From assembly GCA_934501475.1 (NCBI GenBank), contig CAKSUL010000002.1:10287-74286 (forward strand): DNA of 64,000 nt, written 5' to 3'. The stretch comes from an uncultured Roseovarius sp. (GTDB lineage Bacteria > Pseudomonadota > Alphaproteobacteria > Rhodobacterales > Rhodobacteraceae). Shown here piece by piece: positions 26,356-36,265 of the stretch. The notes under the pieces are model-generated. The model saw nothing but the letters and a program-made list of their open reading frames with translations, was not told the origin of the DNA and ran no database searches. The translations under genes and the position numbers were made by a program. Within the stretch, counting starts at the first letter, position 1. Each line of letters opens with the position of its first letter.

Positions 26356-27087
26356 GTGAACGGGCTGGGGTTTCAATCGGTGCTGCGTCTGGTCTATCCG
26401 GCGCGCTGTACCATCTGTGGCGATCAGGTCAGCAGCGACTTCGGTCTTTGCGGTCCGTGCTGGCGCGATACGCCGTTTGCGGCGGGGCTGTGCTGTGATG
26501 CGTGCGGTGTGCCGTTGCCGGGGGCGTCGGATGGCGCGGCGGTGCGCTGCGACGATTGCATGACCAATGCCCGCCCCTGGAGCCATGGGCGCACGGCGCT
26601 GCTTTATCGTGACAATGGTCGCAAGCTGGTTCTGGCGCTGAAACATGGCGACAGGCATGATGTGGTGCGTCCCGCCGCGCTGTGGATGGCGCACGCGGCG
26701 CAGCCCCTGTTGCAGGCTGACACGCTGATCGTGCCGGTGCCGCTGCATTGGCTGCGCATGGTCAAGCGGCGGTTCAACCAGGCGGCGCTGCTGGCCTCGG
26801 CGGTGGCGCAGGAGGTGGGCCGCCCCTGTTGCCCCGATGTATTGCAACGCCCCAGGGCCACGCCCAGCCTGGGCGGATTGGGGCGCGATGCCCGCCACGC
26901 CGCGGTGCAGGGGCGAATCGTCGTTAATCCGCGGCGACGGCACCGCATTGCCGGTCGTCCGGTGCTGTTGGTCGATGATGTGATGACCTCGGGGGCGACG
27001 CTTATGGTGGCGGCGCAGGCGCTGTTGCAGGGCGGGGCCGCAGATGTTTGCATTCTGACACTGGCGCGCGCGGCCAAGGAGACCTAG
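26356..27087 (+). CDS. comF: ComF family protein (phosphoribosyltransferase fold)
   Basis: The 243-residue protein has the double zinc finger of ComF ('PARCTICGDQ', 'LCGPCWRD', 'CCDACGVPLPG', 'CDDCM') and a C-terminal phosphoribosyltransferase domain with 'RRFNQAALLA' and 'GRPVLLVDDVMTSGATL', the PRPP-binding motif. ComF proteins aid DNA uptake and recombination in competent bacteria. No ATG lies before the first zinc finger, so I chose GTG 26356. It is followed 37 bases later by grxC. Confidence 0.88.
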   Translation: MNGLGFQSVLRLVYPARCTICGDQVSSDFGLCGPCWRDTPFAAGLCCDACGVPLPGASDGAAVRCDDCMTNARPWSHGRTALLYRDNGRKLVLALKHGDRHDVVRPAALWMAHAAQPLLQADTLIVPVPLHWLRMVKRRFNQAALLASAVAQEVGRPCCPDVLQRPRATPSLGGLGRDARHAAVQGRIVVNPRRRHRIAGRPVLLVDDVMTSGATLMVAAQALLQGGAADVCILTLARAAKET

Positions 27088-27124
27088 ATTCAGGCGCATA
27101 CACGATCAGAAAGGACATGCGCCC

Positions 27125-27382
27125 ATGCAACCCGTCGAAATCTATACCTCACCTTTTTGCGGCTTTTGCCATGCGGCCAAACGCTTGCTGACCCAGAAGG
27201 GCGTGAATTTCTCGGAGGTGGATGTGGGGCGCGATCCCACGCGCAAGCCCGAGATGATCCAGCGCGCCAATGGCAAGCGCACGGTGCCGCAGATTTTCAT
27301 CGGTGAGACGCATGTCGGTGGCTGTGACGAGCTGTTCGCGCTGGAACGCGCGGGCAAGCTGGACGCGTTGTTGGCCGCGTGA
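27125..27382 (+). CDS. grxC: Glutaredoxin 3
   Basis: The 85-residue dithiol glutaredoxin has the active site 'CGFC' at residues 12-15, the cis-proline motif 'TVPQIFIG' and the glutathione-binding 'GGCDELFALE'. The active site differs from the common CPYC. It reduces disulfides with glutathione and feeds electrons to enzymes such as ribonucleotide reductase. Its stop TGA overlaps the ATG of the following amidase gene. Confidence 0.95.
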   Translation: MQPVEIYTSPFCGFCHAAKRLLTQKGVNFSEVDVGRDPTRKPEMIQRANGKRTVPQIFIGETHVGGCDELFALERAGKLDALLAA

Positions 27383-28221
27383 TGCGTGCCGCGCTGCTTC
27401 AACTGAATTCGGGTGATGATCCGGCGGCCAATCTGGCGGTGACGCGCGCCCTGATCCATGAGGCCGCGGATCAGGGCGCGGGGTTTGTCCTGACCCCCGA
27501 GGTGACGAATTGCGTCTCGGCCAGCCGCACGCATCAGAACGCGGTTCTGACCACTGAGGAGCACGAACCGACGCTGGCCGCCCTGCGCGCGCTTGCGGCT
27601 GAGCGGCGGATCTGGCTGCTGATCGGATCGCTTGCCATCAAGACGCGTGACGCGGATGGCCGCTTTGCCAACCGATCCTATCTGATCACGCCTGAGGGGG
27701 CGATTGCCGCCCGGTATGACAAGATCCACATGTTCGATGTCAGCATCTCAAGCGAAGAAAGCTATCGCGAATCGGCAGGCTATCGCCCCGGAACGCGCGC
27801 GGTTCTGGCGCGCACGCCGTTTGGCGGCATCGGCATGACGATTTGCTATGACATGCGGTTTCCTCATCTTTACCGGCAATTGGCACAGGCGGGGGCCGAG
27901 ATCCTGACCATGCCTTCGGCGTTTTCACCTGTCACTGGTGCAGCGCATTGGCATGCCCTGCTGCGCGCCCGCGCGATCGAGACCGGGTGCTATGTGCTGG
28001 CGCCCGCGCAGGCCGGAAACCATGCGGCATCGCGCGGCAAATCGCGTCAGACCTATGGGCATTCCCTGGCGGTGTCGCCCTGGGGCGAGGTTCTGGCGGA
28101 TGCGGGCACGGCGCAAGGCGGGGTGATTTACGTTGATCTGGACCGCGCCGAGGTGGCACAAGCACGTCAGCGCATCGGGTCGCTGACCCATGATCCTGAC
28201 TATGGCGGCCCGACTGCATGA
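27382..28221 (+). CDS. Carbon-nitrogen hydrolase (nitrilase superfamily, Nit1/YafV-type)
   Basis: The 279-residue amidase has the complete catalytic triad: Glu40 ('VLTPEVTN'), Lys114 ('RYDKIHMFDV') and Cys155 ('GMTICYDMRFP'). The segment 'GHSLAVSPWGEVLADAG' is typical of the branch that includes omega-amidase and deaminated-glutathione amidase. Together with grxC just upstream (overlapping by one base), clean-up of deaminated glutathione is an attractive but unproven role. It ends in an ATGA overlap with the marR gene. Confidence 0.9.
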   Translation: MRAALLQLNSGDDPAANLAVTRALIHEAADQGAGFVLTPEVTNCVSASRTHQNAVLTTEEHEPTLAALRALAAERRIWLLIGSLAIKTRDADGRFANRSYLITPEGAIAARYDKIHMFDVSISSEESYRESAGYRPGTRAVLARTPFGGIGMTICYDMRFPHLYRQLAQAGAEILTMPSAFSPVTGAAHWHALLRARAIETGCYVLAPAQAGNHAASRGKSRQTYGHSLAVSPWGEVLADAGTAQGGVIYVDLDRAEVAQARQRIGSLTHDPDYGGPTA

Positions 28222-28664
28222 CCGACACATCCGGAAACCCCCTCGCCGTTGCCCTTATCAGTGAGATTCTGACCAATGATCAGCTGATTCGAAACCGGCT
28301 GAGCCGGGCGCTGCCCAAGGGCATGGAAATCTCGCATTTTTCGGTTCTGAACCATCTGGCGCGCGCCGGGGACGAGCGAAGCCCGGCCCAGCTTGCCAAA
28401 AGCTTTCATGTCACGCGCGGCGCGATGACCAACACGCTCGGCAAACTGGAATGGGCCGGGTATGTGCATATCCGCCCGGATTGGGATGATGCGCGGCGCA
28501 AACGGGTCTCGATCAGCCCGGCGGGGCGCACCGCGCGCGAGGCGGCGCTGTCGGCGATGACGCCGCTCATCACCGAAATGATGGATGAATTGGGCGAACG
28601 GCGCGTGCGCGCCGCCCTGCCGGTGCTGCGCGCGCTCAGGGCGAAGCTCGAATCAGGGAATTAG
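28218..28664 (+). CDS. MarR family transcriptional regulator
   Basis: The 148-residue winged-helix regulator has the MarR core 'HFSVLNHLARAGDERSPAQL', 'SFHVTRGAMTNTLGKLEWAG' (recognition helix) and the wing 'DARRKRVSISPAGR'. It overlaps the amidase gene by 4 bases and is the last of the coupled comF-grxC-amidase-marR set. Its ligand and targets are unknown. It is convergent with ubiG. Confidence 0.9.
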   Translation: MTDTSGNPLAVALISEILTNDQLIRNRLSRALPKGMEISHFSVLNHLARAGDERSPAQLAKSFHVTRGAMTNTLGKLEWAGYVHIRPDWDDARRKRVSISPAGRTAREAALSAMTPLITEMMDELGERRVRAALPVLRALRAKLESGN

Positions 28665-28708
28665 CCTTTTGCAGGCTGAGTCGCGCCACGGACCAAACGC
28701 AAGACGCC

Positions 28709-29455
28709 TCAGGCCGGTTTCAGGCTGGCGGTGACATAGTTCACGCTGAGGTCGCGGTCCGACAGCGACCATGACCACCCCAGCGGATTGAACACGAATC
28801 CCTTGCGATCGACCGGGGTCAGGCCCGCGCGGGTCAGCAGGTCGAACAGCTCATCGGGGGTGATGAACTTGCTCCATTCATGGGTGCCCCTGGGCAGCCA
28901 GCGCATCACATGTTCCGCCCCGATAATGGCCATGGCATAGCTTTTGGCGTTGCGGTTGAGGGTCGAACAGACATGCAGCCCGCCGGGTTTCAGCAATTGC
29001 CGGCAGGCGGTGAGATAGGTCAGCGGGTCTGCCACATGCTCGACCACCTCCATGTTCAGCACGACATCGAACTGTTCACCCGCGGCGGCCAGATCCTCGG
29101 CCGTGGTGTGGCGATAATCAATGCTGAGGCCGGACTGTTCTGCATGGACCTGAGCAACGGGGATGTTGCCGGCGGCCGCATCGGCCCCGACCACATCGGC
29201 CCCCAGCCGCGCCATCGGTTCCGCCAGCAACCCGCCACCACACCCGATATCCAGGATTCGCAGACCCGCAAAGGGCGCATCGCTGCGCAGGTCGCGCCCG
29301 AATTCGGCGGCGATCTGCGAGGTGATATAGTCCAGCCGGCAGGGATTGAGCATATGCAGCGGCTTGAACTTGCCGTTCGGATCCCACCATTCGGCGGCCA
29401 TCGCCTCGAATTTGGCAACCTCGGCGGGGTCGATGGTAGAGTGGGCGGCTTGCAT
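28709..29455 (-). CDS. ubiG: Bifunctional ubiquinone biosynthesis O-methyltransferase UbiG
   Basis: The 248-residue enzyme performs both O-methylations in ubiquinone synthesis. It begins '[20 protein letters not shown]', a strongly conserved UbiG segment. The SAM-binding '[20 protein letters not shown]' and '[10 protein letters not shown]' follow, with '[20 protein letters not shown]' near the C-terminus. The ATG at 29453-29455 has GAGGAA upstream. It is divergent from pip, 50 bases away. Confidence 0.96.
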   Translation of the reverse strand: MQAAHSTIDPAEVAKFEAMAAEWWDPNGKFKPLHMLNPCRLDYITSQIAAEFGRDLRSDAPFAGLRILDIGCGGGLLAEPMARLGADVVGADAAAGNIPVAQVHAEQSGLSIDYRHTTAEDLAAAGEQFDVVLNMEVVEHVADPLTYLTACRQLLKPGGLHVCSTLNRNAKSYAMAIIGAEHVMRWLPRGTHEWSKFITPDELFDLLTRAGLTPVDRKGFVFNPLGWSWSLSDRDLSVNYVTASLKPA

Positions 29456-29505
29456 TCTGCGTTCCTCATGTGACAATTGTTGGCGTCGCATAACATAGGA
29501 CGACC

Positions 29506-30480
29506 ATGGATAAAATCTTAGGCCAAAAGAGCGCAGTCCAGTATCTTTATCCCCCGGTCGAGCCATTTGACCGCAGGATGCTGGATGTCGGCGACGGGCA
29601 TCAGATCTATGTCGAGCAATCCGGCCGCGCCGATGGCGTGCCCGTGGTGGTGTTGCATGGTGGTCCCGGCGGCGGGTGCAGCCCGGCGATGCGGCGCTAT
29701 TTCGACCCGTCCGTCTATCGCGTGATCCTGTTCGATCAGCGCGGCTGTGGCCGTTCGCGCCCCCATGCCAGCGTCGAGGCGAACACGACATGGCATCTGG
29801 TCGCGGATATCGAGCGGATCAGGCTGGATCTGGGGATCGGGCAGTGGATCGTCTTTGGCGGCAGCTGGGGGGCGACGCTGGCGCTGATCTATGGGGAAAC
29901 CCACCCGGAACAGGTGCGGCATCTGGTGCTGCGCGGCGTGTTCACCATGACCCAGGCCGAGCTTGACTGGTTCTATGGCGGGGGCGCCGGCAGGTTCTGG
30001 CCCGAGACATGGGCGCGCTTTGTCGAGCATATCCCCGAGGCCGAACAGGGCAATCTGATCGCCGCTTATCACCGGCGTCTGTTTTCCGGCGACCGCACCA
30101 GCGAGGTGACGTATGCAAAGGCGTGGTCGGCATGGGAAAACGCGCTCGCATCGGTGCACTCGACCGGCGTCGGAAGCGACAGCCCCGCCGAATATGCCCG
30201 CGCCTTTGCCCGGCTGGAAAACCATTATTTCATCAATGGCGGATTTCTTGAGCATGATGGCTGGATCCTGGCCAATGCGCACCGGCTGGCCGCGGTGCCG
30301 GGCACGATCGTGCAGGGCCGCTATGACATGATCTGCCCCCCGGTCAGCGCCTACAGGCTGTCCGAGGCATGGCCCAAGGCCCGCCTCAACATGGTCCCGA
30401 TGGCGGGCCACGCCCTGAGTGAGCCGGGCATCAGCGCCGAACTGGTGCGGGTGATGGATGGCATGCGCCCCCCGGCCTGA
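29506..30480 (+). CDS. pip: Proline iminopeptidase
   Basis: The 324-residue alpha/beta-hydrolase of family S33 removes N-terminal proline from peptides. It has the oxyanion-hole 'HGGPGGG' (51-57), the nucleophile elbow '[10 protein letters not shown]' with Ser120, and the Asp and His of the triad in 'GRYDMICP' and 'AGHALSEPG'. The acidic 'EEQ'-type pocket typical of the family is seen as 'VEQSG'. It is monocistronic; a new promoter for rimP lies 70 bases after its stop. Confidence 0.94.
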   Translation: MDKILGQKSAVQYLYPPVEPFDRRMLDVGDGHQIYVEQSGRADGVPVVVLHGGPGGGCSPAMRRYFDPSVYRVILFDQRGCGRSRPHASVEANTTWHLVADIERIRLDLGIGQWIVFGGSWGATLALIYGETHPEQVRHLVLRGVFTMTQAELDWFYGGGAGRFWPETWARFVEHIPEAEQGNLIAAYHRRLFSGDRTSEVTYAKAWSAWENALASVHSTGVGSDSPAEYARAFARLENHYFINGGFLEHDGWILANAHRLAAVPGTIVQGRYDMICPPVSAYRLSEAWPKARLNMVPMAGHALSEPGISAELVRVMDGMRPPA

Positions 30481-30550
30481 TCCCGCTGCGCGACCGGCCC
30501 TTGGGGCGGCGCAACGGCGCGCTGACAAAACGGTGCCGTCACAAAGACCC

Positions 30551-30579
30551 TTGCGGATGGGCGCGCGGGCGAGTATATC
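30551..30579 (+). promoter_or_regulatory. Predicted promoter of rimP-nusA-ylxR-infB
   Basis: TTGCGG (30551-30556) and TATATC (30574-30579) have a 17-base spacer. The predicted start near 30586 leaves an 80-base leader before rimP, which contains an intrinsic terminator (see next entry). Confidence 0.5.
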
Positions 30580-30633
30580 CATGTCAACAGCGGCGCGTTC
30601 GGGTCCAAACCGAAGGCTCCACCGGAAATCGTG

Positions 30634-30656
30634 ACGGGCCGCGCGCCCGTTTTTTT
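30634..30656 (+). terminator. Intrinsic terminator / attenuator in the rimP-nusA leader
   Basis: ACGGGC, a 5-base loop, GCCCGT and a run of seven T form a textbook rho-independent terminator 12 bases before the rimP ATG. Upstream, GGCGCG (30592-30597) could pair with CGCGCC (30642-30647) and disrupt it, so this may be an attenuator. It could instead only end a short upstream transcript. Confidence 0.7.
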
Positions 30657-30667
30657 GTGCTTGAGAG

Positions 30668-31258
30668 ATGCCTGACCAGACCATGACCAACGACCTGATT
30701 GCCAAAGCTGCGATTGACCGCCGGATGGCCGAGATCATCACCCCCGTCATCGAGGACATGGGGTTTGAGTTGGTGCGCGTCCGGCTGATGGGCGGCAAGT
30801 ACCACACGCTTCAGATCATGGCCGAGCGTCCCGAGGGCGGGATCGAGGTCGATGACTGCGCGCTGATCTCGACCGCCGTCAGTGCGGCGCTGGATGTCGA
30901 GGACCCGCTTGCCGAGGCCTACACGCTGGAAGTGTCCAGCCCCGGCATCGACCGCCCGCTGACCCGGCTCAAGGACTTTGAGACCTTCGAGGGCTATGAG
31001 GCGAGACTCGAAACCTCGGATCTGATCGACGGGCGCAAACGGTTCAAGGGCGTGCTGGCCGGGGTCGAGGGCGATGAGGTTCTGATCAATGTCGAAGAAG
31101 GCACGATCGGGCTGAATTTTGATTGGTTGGCCGACGCCAAGCTGGTGCTGACCGATGATCTGATCAAGGAAATGCTGCGTCAGCGCGAAGCGGCGGGCAC
31201 GATCAAAGAAGACGATTTTGACGAAATCCAGACTGAAAACGGTTCTGAGGAGGACTGA
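30668..31258 (+). CDS. rimP: Ribosome maturation factor RimP
   Basis: The 196-residue protein assists 30S subunit assembly. The N-terminal domain has '[20 protein letters not shown]' and '[20 protein letters not shown]', and '[20 protein letters not shown]' is the family signature. The C-terminal SH3-like domain ends in an acidic tail longer than in E. coli. An ATG five codons on (30683) is an alternative start. It is 5 bases from nusA, first gene of the rimP-nusA-ylxR-infB operon. Confidence 0.95.
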   Translation: MPDQTMTNDLIAKAAIDRRMAEIITPVIEDMGFELVRVRLMGGKYHTLQIMAERPEGGIEVDDCALISTAVSAALDVEDPLAEAYTLEVSSPGIDRPLTRLKDFETFEGYEARLETSDLIDGRKRFKGVLAGVEGDEVLINVEEGTIGLNFDWLADAKLVLTDDLIKEMLRQREAAGTIKEDDFDEIQTENGSEED

Positions 31259-31263
31259 AAAGC

Positions 31264-32676
31264 ATGGCAATTACATCCGCAAACCAGCTGGAGCTGCTGC
31301 AAACCGCAGAAGCAGTCGCCCGCGAAAAGATGATCGACCCCGGTCTGGTCGTCGAGGCGATGGAAGAAAGCCTGTCGCGCGCCGCCAAGTCGCGCTACGG
31401 CGCCGAAATGGACATCCGCGTCAAGATCGACCGCAAGACCGGCCGCGCCACCTTTACCCGCGTGCGCACCGTGGTCGCGGATGACGAGCTTGAGAATTAT
31501 CAGGCCGAATTCACCGTCGAGCAGGCCAGGCAATACATGGACGACCCCAAGATCGGCGTCCTGCGCCGCAATGAAAAGATCGGCCGCGAAGCTTATCGCC
31601 CGAATGACCGCATCCGCTGCTATATCAAGGACGTGCGCCGCGAACAGCGCGGTCCGCAGATCTTCCTCAGCCGCACCGCGCCGGAATTCATGGCCGAGCT
31701 GTTCAAGATGGAAGTCCCCGAAATCTATGATGGCATCATCGAGATCAAGGCCGTGGCCCGCGATCCGGGCAGCCGCGCCAAGATCGCGGTGATCAGCTAT
31801 GACAACTCGATCGACCCGGTCGGCGCCTGCGTCGGGATGCGCGGCAGCCGTGTGCAGGCGGTCGTCAACGAATTGCAGGGCGAAAAGATCGACATCATTC
31901 CATGGAACGAAGACCAGCCGACATTCCTCGTGAACGCGTTGCAGCCGGCCGAGGTCTCAAAGGTCGTGCTGGACGAAGAGGCCGGCAAGATCGACGTGGT
32001 CGTGCCCGAGGATCAGCTCAGCCTTGCCATCGGGCGGCGCGGTCAGAACGTGCGTCTGGCCAGCCAGCTGACCGGTCTGGATATCGACATCATGACCGAA
32101 GCCGAAGACAGCGAGCGCCGTCAGAAGGAATTCGAAGAGCGCACCGGCCTGTTCATGGAAAACCTCGATCTGGACGAGTTTTTCGCCCAGTTGCTGGTCT
32201 CCGAAGGCTTCACCAGCCTCGATGAGGTTGCCTATGTCGAGCTTGATGAGCTTCTGGTGATCGACGGCGTCGACGAAGACACCGCGAAAGAGCTGCAGGC
32301 CCGTGCCCGCGACGTGATCGAGGCGCAGGCCAAGGCCGCGCTGGAAAGGGCGCGCGAACTGGGCGTCGAGGACAGCCTTGTTGAATTTGAGGGGCTGACA
32401 CCCCAGATGATTCAGGCATTGGCCGAAGATGGGGTCAAGACGCTTGAGGATTTCGCCACCTGCGCCGATTGGGAACTGGCGGGCGGCTGGACGATTGTCG
32501 ATGGCGAACGCACCAAGGATGACGGCATTCTGGAACCGTTCGATGTCTCCCTGGAGGAGGCGCAGACAATGGTGATGACCGCGCGGATCATGTTGGGCTG
32601 GGTCGATCCCGCCGATCTGGAAGGCGACGAACACGATGAGTCCGACGAGGACGAAAGTCAGGAGGCCGGGGCCTGA
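31264..32676 (+). CDS. nusA: Transcription termination/antitermination protein NusA
   Basis: The 470-residue RNA polymerase-binding factor shows the N-terminal domain (1-125), S1 domain ('[19 protein letters not shown]' near 110-130), KH1/KH2 ('[20 protein letters not shown]', '[20 protein letters not shown]') and two C-terminal helix-hairpin-helix repeats ('[16 protein letters not shown]', '[16 protein letters not shown]'). It controls pausing, termination and rRNA antitermination. The end is strongly acidic. It could regulate its own operon through the terminator before rimP. Confidence 0.97.
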   Translation: MAITSANQLELLQTAEAVAREKMIDPGLVVEAMEESLSRAAKSRYGAEMDIRVKIDRKTGRATFTRVRTVVADDELENYQAEFTVEQARQYMDDPKIGVLRRNEKIGREAYRPNDRIRCYIKDVRREQRGPQIFLSRTAPEFMAELFKMEVPEIYDGIIEIKAVARDPGSRAKIAVISYDNSIDPVGACVGMRGSRVQAVVNELQGEKIDIIPWNEDQPTFLVNALQPAEVSKVVLDEEAGKIDVVVPEDQLSLAIGRRGQNVRLASQLTGLDIDIMTEAEDSERRQKEFEERTGLFMENLDLDEFFAQLLVSEGFTSLDEVAYVELDELLVIDGVDEDTAKELQARARDVIEAQAKAALERARELGVEDSLVEFEGLTPQMIQALAEDGVKTLEDFATCADWELAGGWTIVDGERTKDDGILEPFDVSLEEAQTMVMTARIMLGWVDPADLEGDEHDESDEDESQEAGA

Positions 32677-32699
32677 TTTCAGGCCTCGGTAGAGACCTG

Positions 32700-33332
32700 A
32701 TGGGGCGCGCAGGGCAACCCAAAGACCGCGAGACCGGTCCAGACCGCAAGTGCATTGCCACGGGCGAGGTGCAGCCGAAATTCGGGCTGATCCGCTTTGT
32801 GGTGGGTCCGGACAATCAGGTGGTGCCGGATCTGGCCGGAAAGCTGCCCGGTCGCGGCATCTATGTGGCGGCCGAGCGCGCCGCGCTGGACAAGGCTGCT
32901 GGCAAGGGTCTGTTCGCGCGCGCCGCAAAACAGCCGGTGACGGTGCCGGACAATCTGGCTGACCTGGTCGAAGAGATGTTGGCGCGGCGTCTGGTCGATC
33001 TGATCAGCCTGTCGCGCAAGGGCGGCGGTGCCGTCGCGGGCTATGAAAAGGTCAAGGCCTGGCTGTCCAAGGAAGAGGCCCAAATCCTGATCCAGGCCAG
33101 TGACGGATCAGAGCGCGGAAAATCAAAGCTGAGCACGCCGCATGGCGGCTCTTTCATTGGCTGGCTGACAGCAGACGAGCTGGGCCGGGCCTTTGGGCGA
33201 CAAACGACCATCCATGCGGCATTGCGCGCTGGAGGTTTGACGCAACGTGTTGTAGAGGAGGCGGCAAGGCTGAAAGGCCTGCGCGTCTCGGACGGTGACA
33301 GCGGTCACCGGAAAGGAAAGAAGACCAGATGA
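32700..33332 (+). CDS. YlxR (DUF448) domain fused to an L7Ae-like RNA-binding domain
   Basis: The 210-residue protein has an N-terminal YlxR/DUF448 domain ('[20 protein letters not shown]', '[18 protein letters not shown]'). From about residue 90 it continues with an L7Ae-like segment ('[20 protein letters not shown]', '[18 protein letters not shown]') and '[18 protein letters not shown]'. In Gram-positives YlxR and YlxQ are separate genes in the same nusA-infB position, so this is a fusion, typical of alphaproteobacteria. It overlaps infB by 4 bases. Function is likely RNA or RNase P related. Confidence 0.88.
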   Translation: MGRAGQPKDRETGPDRKCIATGEVQPKFGLIRFVVGPDNQVVPDLAGKLPGRGIYVAAERAALDKAAGKGLFARAAKQPVTVPDNLADLVEEMLARRLVDLISLSRKGGGAVAGYEKVKAWLSKEEAQILIQASDGSERGKSKLSTPHGGSFIGWLTADELGRAFGRQTTIHAALRAGGLTQRVVEEAARLKGLRVSDGDSGHRKGKKTR

Positions 33333-35830
33333 GCGACAACGACGGAAAGAAACCTTTGGGTGTGCGTGGCGGTCCCCGTGCGGGGAACGTGAAGCAGAGC
33401 TTCAGCCATGGCCGGACCAAGAACGTCGTGGTGGAAACCAAGCGCAAGCGCATTGTGAAACCCAAACCGGGTGTCGCACCGGGCGCTTCGCCGACCAAAA
33501 CCGCGCCTTTGGGTGATCCCAGCCGCCGCCCCGCAGGTATTTCGGACGCCGAGATGGAGCGCCGCATGAAGGCGCTTCAGGCCGCCAAGGCCCGTGAAGG
33601 CGAAGATGCAGCCAACCGCGCCGCCGAGGAAAAGGCCCGCGAGGAAGAGCGCAACCGCCGCCGCGAAGAGGCCGAGGCCAAAGAACGCGAAGAACAAGAG
33701 CGTGAAGAGGCCCTGAAAGCCAAGGCCGACGAAGAAGAACGCGCCAGGAAGGCCGCCGAGGCCGCAGCCGAGCAAGCCGCGATTGCCGCAGCCGGGCCAG
33801 CCGAGGATGCAGGTGCCGGGCATGGCGGGGCGCAGCCGTCGCGCTCGGCCCCTTCGGCCACGCCGCGCAAGCATGAAAAAGAACGCGATGAGCGTCCGAC
33901 CCGCGGCAAGGGCATGGGTGGCGACAGCCGCCGCTCGGGGAAGCTGACGCTGAACCAGGCGCTGTCCGGTGGCGAAGGCGGCCGTCAGAAATCAATGGCG
34001 GCGATGAAGCGCAAGCAAGAGCGCGCCCGTCAAAAGGCCATGGGTGGCACGCAGGAGCGCGAAAAGATCGTCCGCGACGTGCAATTGCCCGAAACCATCA
34101 CTGTGTCCGAACTGGCCAACCGTATGGCCGAGCGCGTGGCCGATGTGGTCAAGGCGTTGATGAACAACGGGATGATGGTCACGCAGAACCAGACCGTGGA
34201 TGCCGATACCGCCGAACTGATCATCGAGGAATTTGGCCACCGCGTCGTGCGCGTGTCGGATTCCGATGTCGAGGACGTGATCGCGCTGATCGAGGACAAG
34301 GAAGAAGATCTTCTGCCGCGCCCGCCGGTCATCACGATCATGGGCCATGTCGATCATGGCAAGACCTCGCTTCTGGACGCGATACGCGACGCCAAGGTTG
34401 TTGCCGGTGAGGCCGGTGGCATCACGCAGCATATCGGTGCCTATCAGGTCACCACCGCAAGCGGCGCTGTGCTCAGCTTCCTTGATACGCCCGGTCACGC
34501 GGCGTTTACGTCGATGCGTGCGCGTGGGGCGCAGGTCACGGATATCGTGGTTCTGGTGGTTGCCGCCGACGATGCGGTCATGCCGCAGACCGTCGAGGCG
34601 ATCAATCACGCCAAGGCCGCCAAGGTGCCGATGATCGTGGCGATCAACAAGATCGACAAGCCGGCCGCCGATCCGACCAAGGTGCGCACCGATCTTCTGC
34701 AACACGAAGTCATCGTCGAGGCGCTGTCAGGCGACGTGCAGGATGTCGAAGTCAGCGCCAAGACCGGCGAAGGTCTGGATGAACTGCTTGAGGCGATCGC
34801 GCTTCAGTCCGAGATCCTCGAGCTGAAGGCAAATCCCAATCGCGCCGCCGAAGGTGCCGTGATCGAGGCGCAGCTGGATGTGGGCCGTGGCCCCGTCGCG
34901 ACGGTTCTGGTTCAGAAGGGCACGCTGCGTCAGGGCGATATCTTTGTCGTGGGCGAACAGGTCGGCAAGGTGCGCGCATTGATCAATGACCGCGGTGAGC
35001 GGGTCAAGGAGGCCGGCCCCTCCGTTCCGGTCGAGGTGCTGGGGCTGAACGGCACGCCCGAGGCGGGCGATGTGCTGAACGTGGTCGAAACCGAAGCGCA
35101 GGCGCGCGAAATCGCGCAGTATCGTGCAAGCGCGGCCAAGGACAGACGCGCTGCCGCCGGTGCCGCCGTGACGCTGGATCAGTTGATGGCGCAGGCCAAG
35201 CAGGATCAGACCGTGGCGGAATTGCCCGTTGTCCTCAAGGCCGATGTGCAGGGCTCTGCCGAAGCGATCGTGCAGGCGCTTGAGAAAATCGGCAATGATG
35301 AGGTGCGCGTGCGCGTGCTGCATTCCGGGGTCGGTGCGATCACCGAATCGGATATCGGTCTGGCCGAGGCGTCAGGCGCGCCGGTGTTTGGCTTCAACGT
35401 CCGCGCCAACGCGCCCGCGCGAAGCAGCGCGAACCAGAAAAGCGTCGAGATCCGGTATTATTCGGTGATCTACGATCTGGTCGATGACGTGAAGGCCGCT
35501 GCATCGGGTCTGCTGGGCGCGGAAATCCGCGAGAAGTTCATCGGTTATGCGACCATCAAGGAAGTGTTCAAAGTCACCGGAATCGGCCGCGTCGCCGGCT
35601 GTCTGGTGACCGAGGGCGTCGCGCGCCGCTCTGCCGGTGTGCGCCTTCTGCGCGACGACGTGGTGATCCACGAGGGCACGCTGAAAACGCTCAAGCGCTT
35701 CAAGGACGAAGTGGCCGAAGTGCAGTCCGGTCAGGAATGCGGGATGGCCTTTGATTCCTACGATGATGTCAGACCGAATGACGTGATCGAGATTTTCGAG
35801 CGCGAAGAGGTCGTTCGCACGCTGACATGA
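33329..35830 (+). CDS. infB: Translation initiation factor IF-2
   Basis: The 833-residue GTPase delivers initiator tRNA to the 30S subunit. A long, charged, alanine-rich N-terminal region (about 70-190) precedes the domain I/II part. The G domain starts with '[15 protein letters not shown]' near residue 339 and has '[17 protein letters not shown]' and 'NKIDKP'. C-terminal IF2 domains end in '[20 protein letters not shown]'. It is the last gene of the operon and is followed by an intrinsic terminator. Confidence 0.98.
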   Translation: MSDNDGKKPLGVRGGPRAGNVKQSFSHGRTKNVVVETKRKRIVKPKPGVAPGASPTKTAPLGDPSRRPAGISDAEMERRMKALQAAKAREGEDAANRAAEEKAREEERNRRREEAEAKEREEQEREEALKAKADEEERARKAAEAAAEQAAIAAAGPAEDAGAGHGGAQPSRSAPSATPRKHEKERDERPTRGKGMGGDSRRSGKLTLNQALSGGEGGRQKSMAAMKRKQERARQKAMGGTQEREKIVRDVQLPETITVSELANRMAERVADVVKALMNNGMMVTQNQTVDADTAELIIEEFGHRVVRVSDSDVEDVIALIEDKEEDLLPRPPVITIMGHVDHGKTSLLDAIRDAKVVAGEAGGITQHIGAYQVTTASGAVLSFLDTPGHAAFTSMRARGAQVTDIVVLVVAADDAVMPQTVEAINHAKAAKVPMIVAINKIDKPAADPTKVRTDLLQHEVIVEALSGDVQDVEVSAKTGEGLDELLEAIALQSEILELKANPNRAAEGAVIEAQLDVGRGPVATVLVQKGTLRQGDIFVVGEQVGKVRALINDRGERVKEAGPSVPVEVLGLNGTPEAGDVLNVVETEAQAREIAQYRASAAKDRRAAAGAAVTLDQLMAQAKQDQTVAELPVVLKADVQGSAEAIVQALEKIGNDEVRVRVLHSGVGAITESDIGLAEASGAPVFGFNVRANAPARSSANQKSVEIRYYSVIYDLVDDVKAAASGLLGAEIREKFIGYATIKEVFKVTGIGRVAGCLVTEGVARRSAGVRLLRDDVVIHEGTLKTLKRFKDEVAEVQSGQECGMAFDSYDDVRPNDVIEIFEREEVVRTLT

Positions 35831-35857
35831 TCCGCCATCTTTTGGCTTGGACATGAT

Positions 35858-35888
35858 AAAAGGGGCATCCGCAAGGCTGCCCCTTTTT
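35858..35888. terminator. Bidirectional terminator after infB
   Basis: AAAAGGGGCA, a 10-base loop and TGCCCCTTTTT form a 10-bp stem flanked by A and T runs. It fits termination of the infB operon and, on the other strand, of the 44-residue gene that converges on it. Confidence 0.85.
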
Positions 35889-35905
35889 GCTGTGAAATGG
35901 CTGGT

Positions 35906-36040
35906 TCAGGCCGCGGCGGAAACCGCCGGCCCGGAATACAGCTTTTCACCGACACGGATCTGGATGCGACCATCGGACAGCATCTTCACGAAAATGCCCT
36001 GTACCGAAACGCAGCTACCCAGCCGAATTGTACGAATCAT
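35906..36040 (-). CDS. Small protein, 44 aa, unknown function
   Basis: The ORF begins at an ATG preceded by a strong GGGGGGA ribosome-binding site 5-6 bases upstream and encodes 'MIRTIRLGSCVSVQGIFVKM' followed by 24 more residues that read like a small beta-barrel ('DGRIQIRVGEKLYSGPAV'). It ends at the shared terminator with infB. I have a weak memory of similar short proteins in Rhodobacterales. The frame is open upstream to a TTG at 36106, but the ATG has the ribosome-binding site. No function can be assigned. Confidence 0.6.
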   Translation of the reverse strand: MIRTIRLGSCVSVQGIFVKMLSDGRIQIRVGEKLYSGPAVSAAA

Positions 36041-36265
36041 GCCATATCCCCCCAGATACTGACCAATGTTCAAATAAACCGATGCGCCAAACTGACGTTG
36101 CGTCAAATATACCTGAATTTGGCGGAACGGAAATCGAATTTAACAACGCCATTGCAACCACTTATGACGTCATGGACGTTAACGCCGGGTTAAGACTTTG
36201 TTTCCGGAACGCGAAAACATTGTTTTTAATGTTTCGGGTTACGTCGCGTCTGGATTTGTCGCGCG

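Noticed and set aside
30481-30660. Possible tRNA (metY-like) before rimP
   Set aside because: A piece reads GTTCGGGTCCAAACC, but no acceptor stem, anticodon arm or CCA-end pairs with it. The hairpins fit a leader better.
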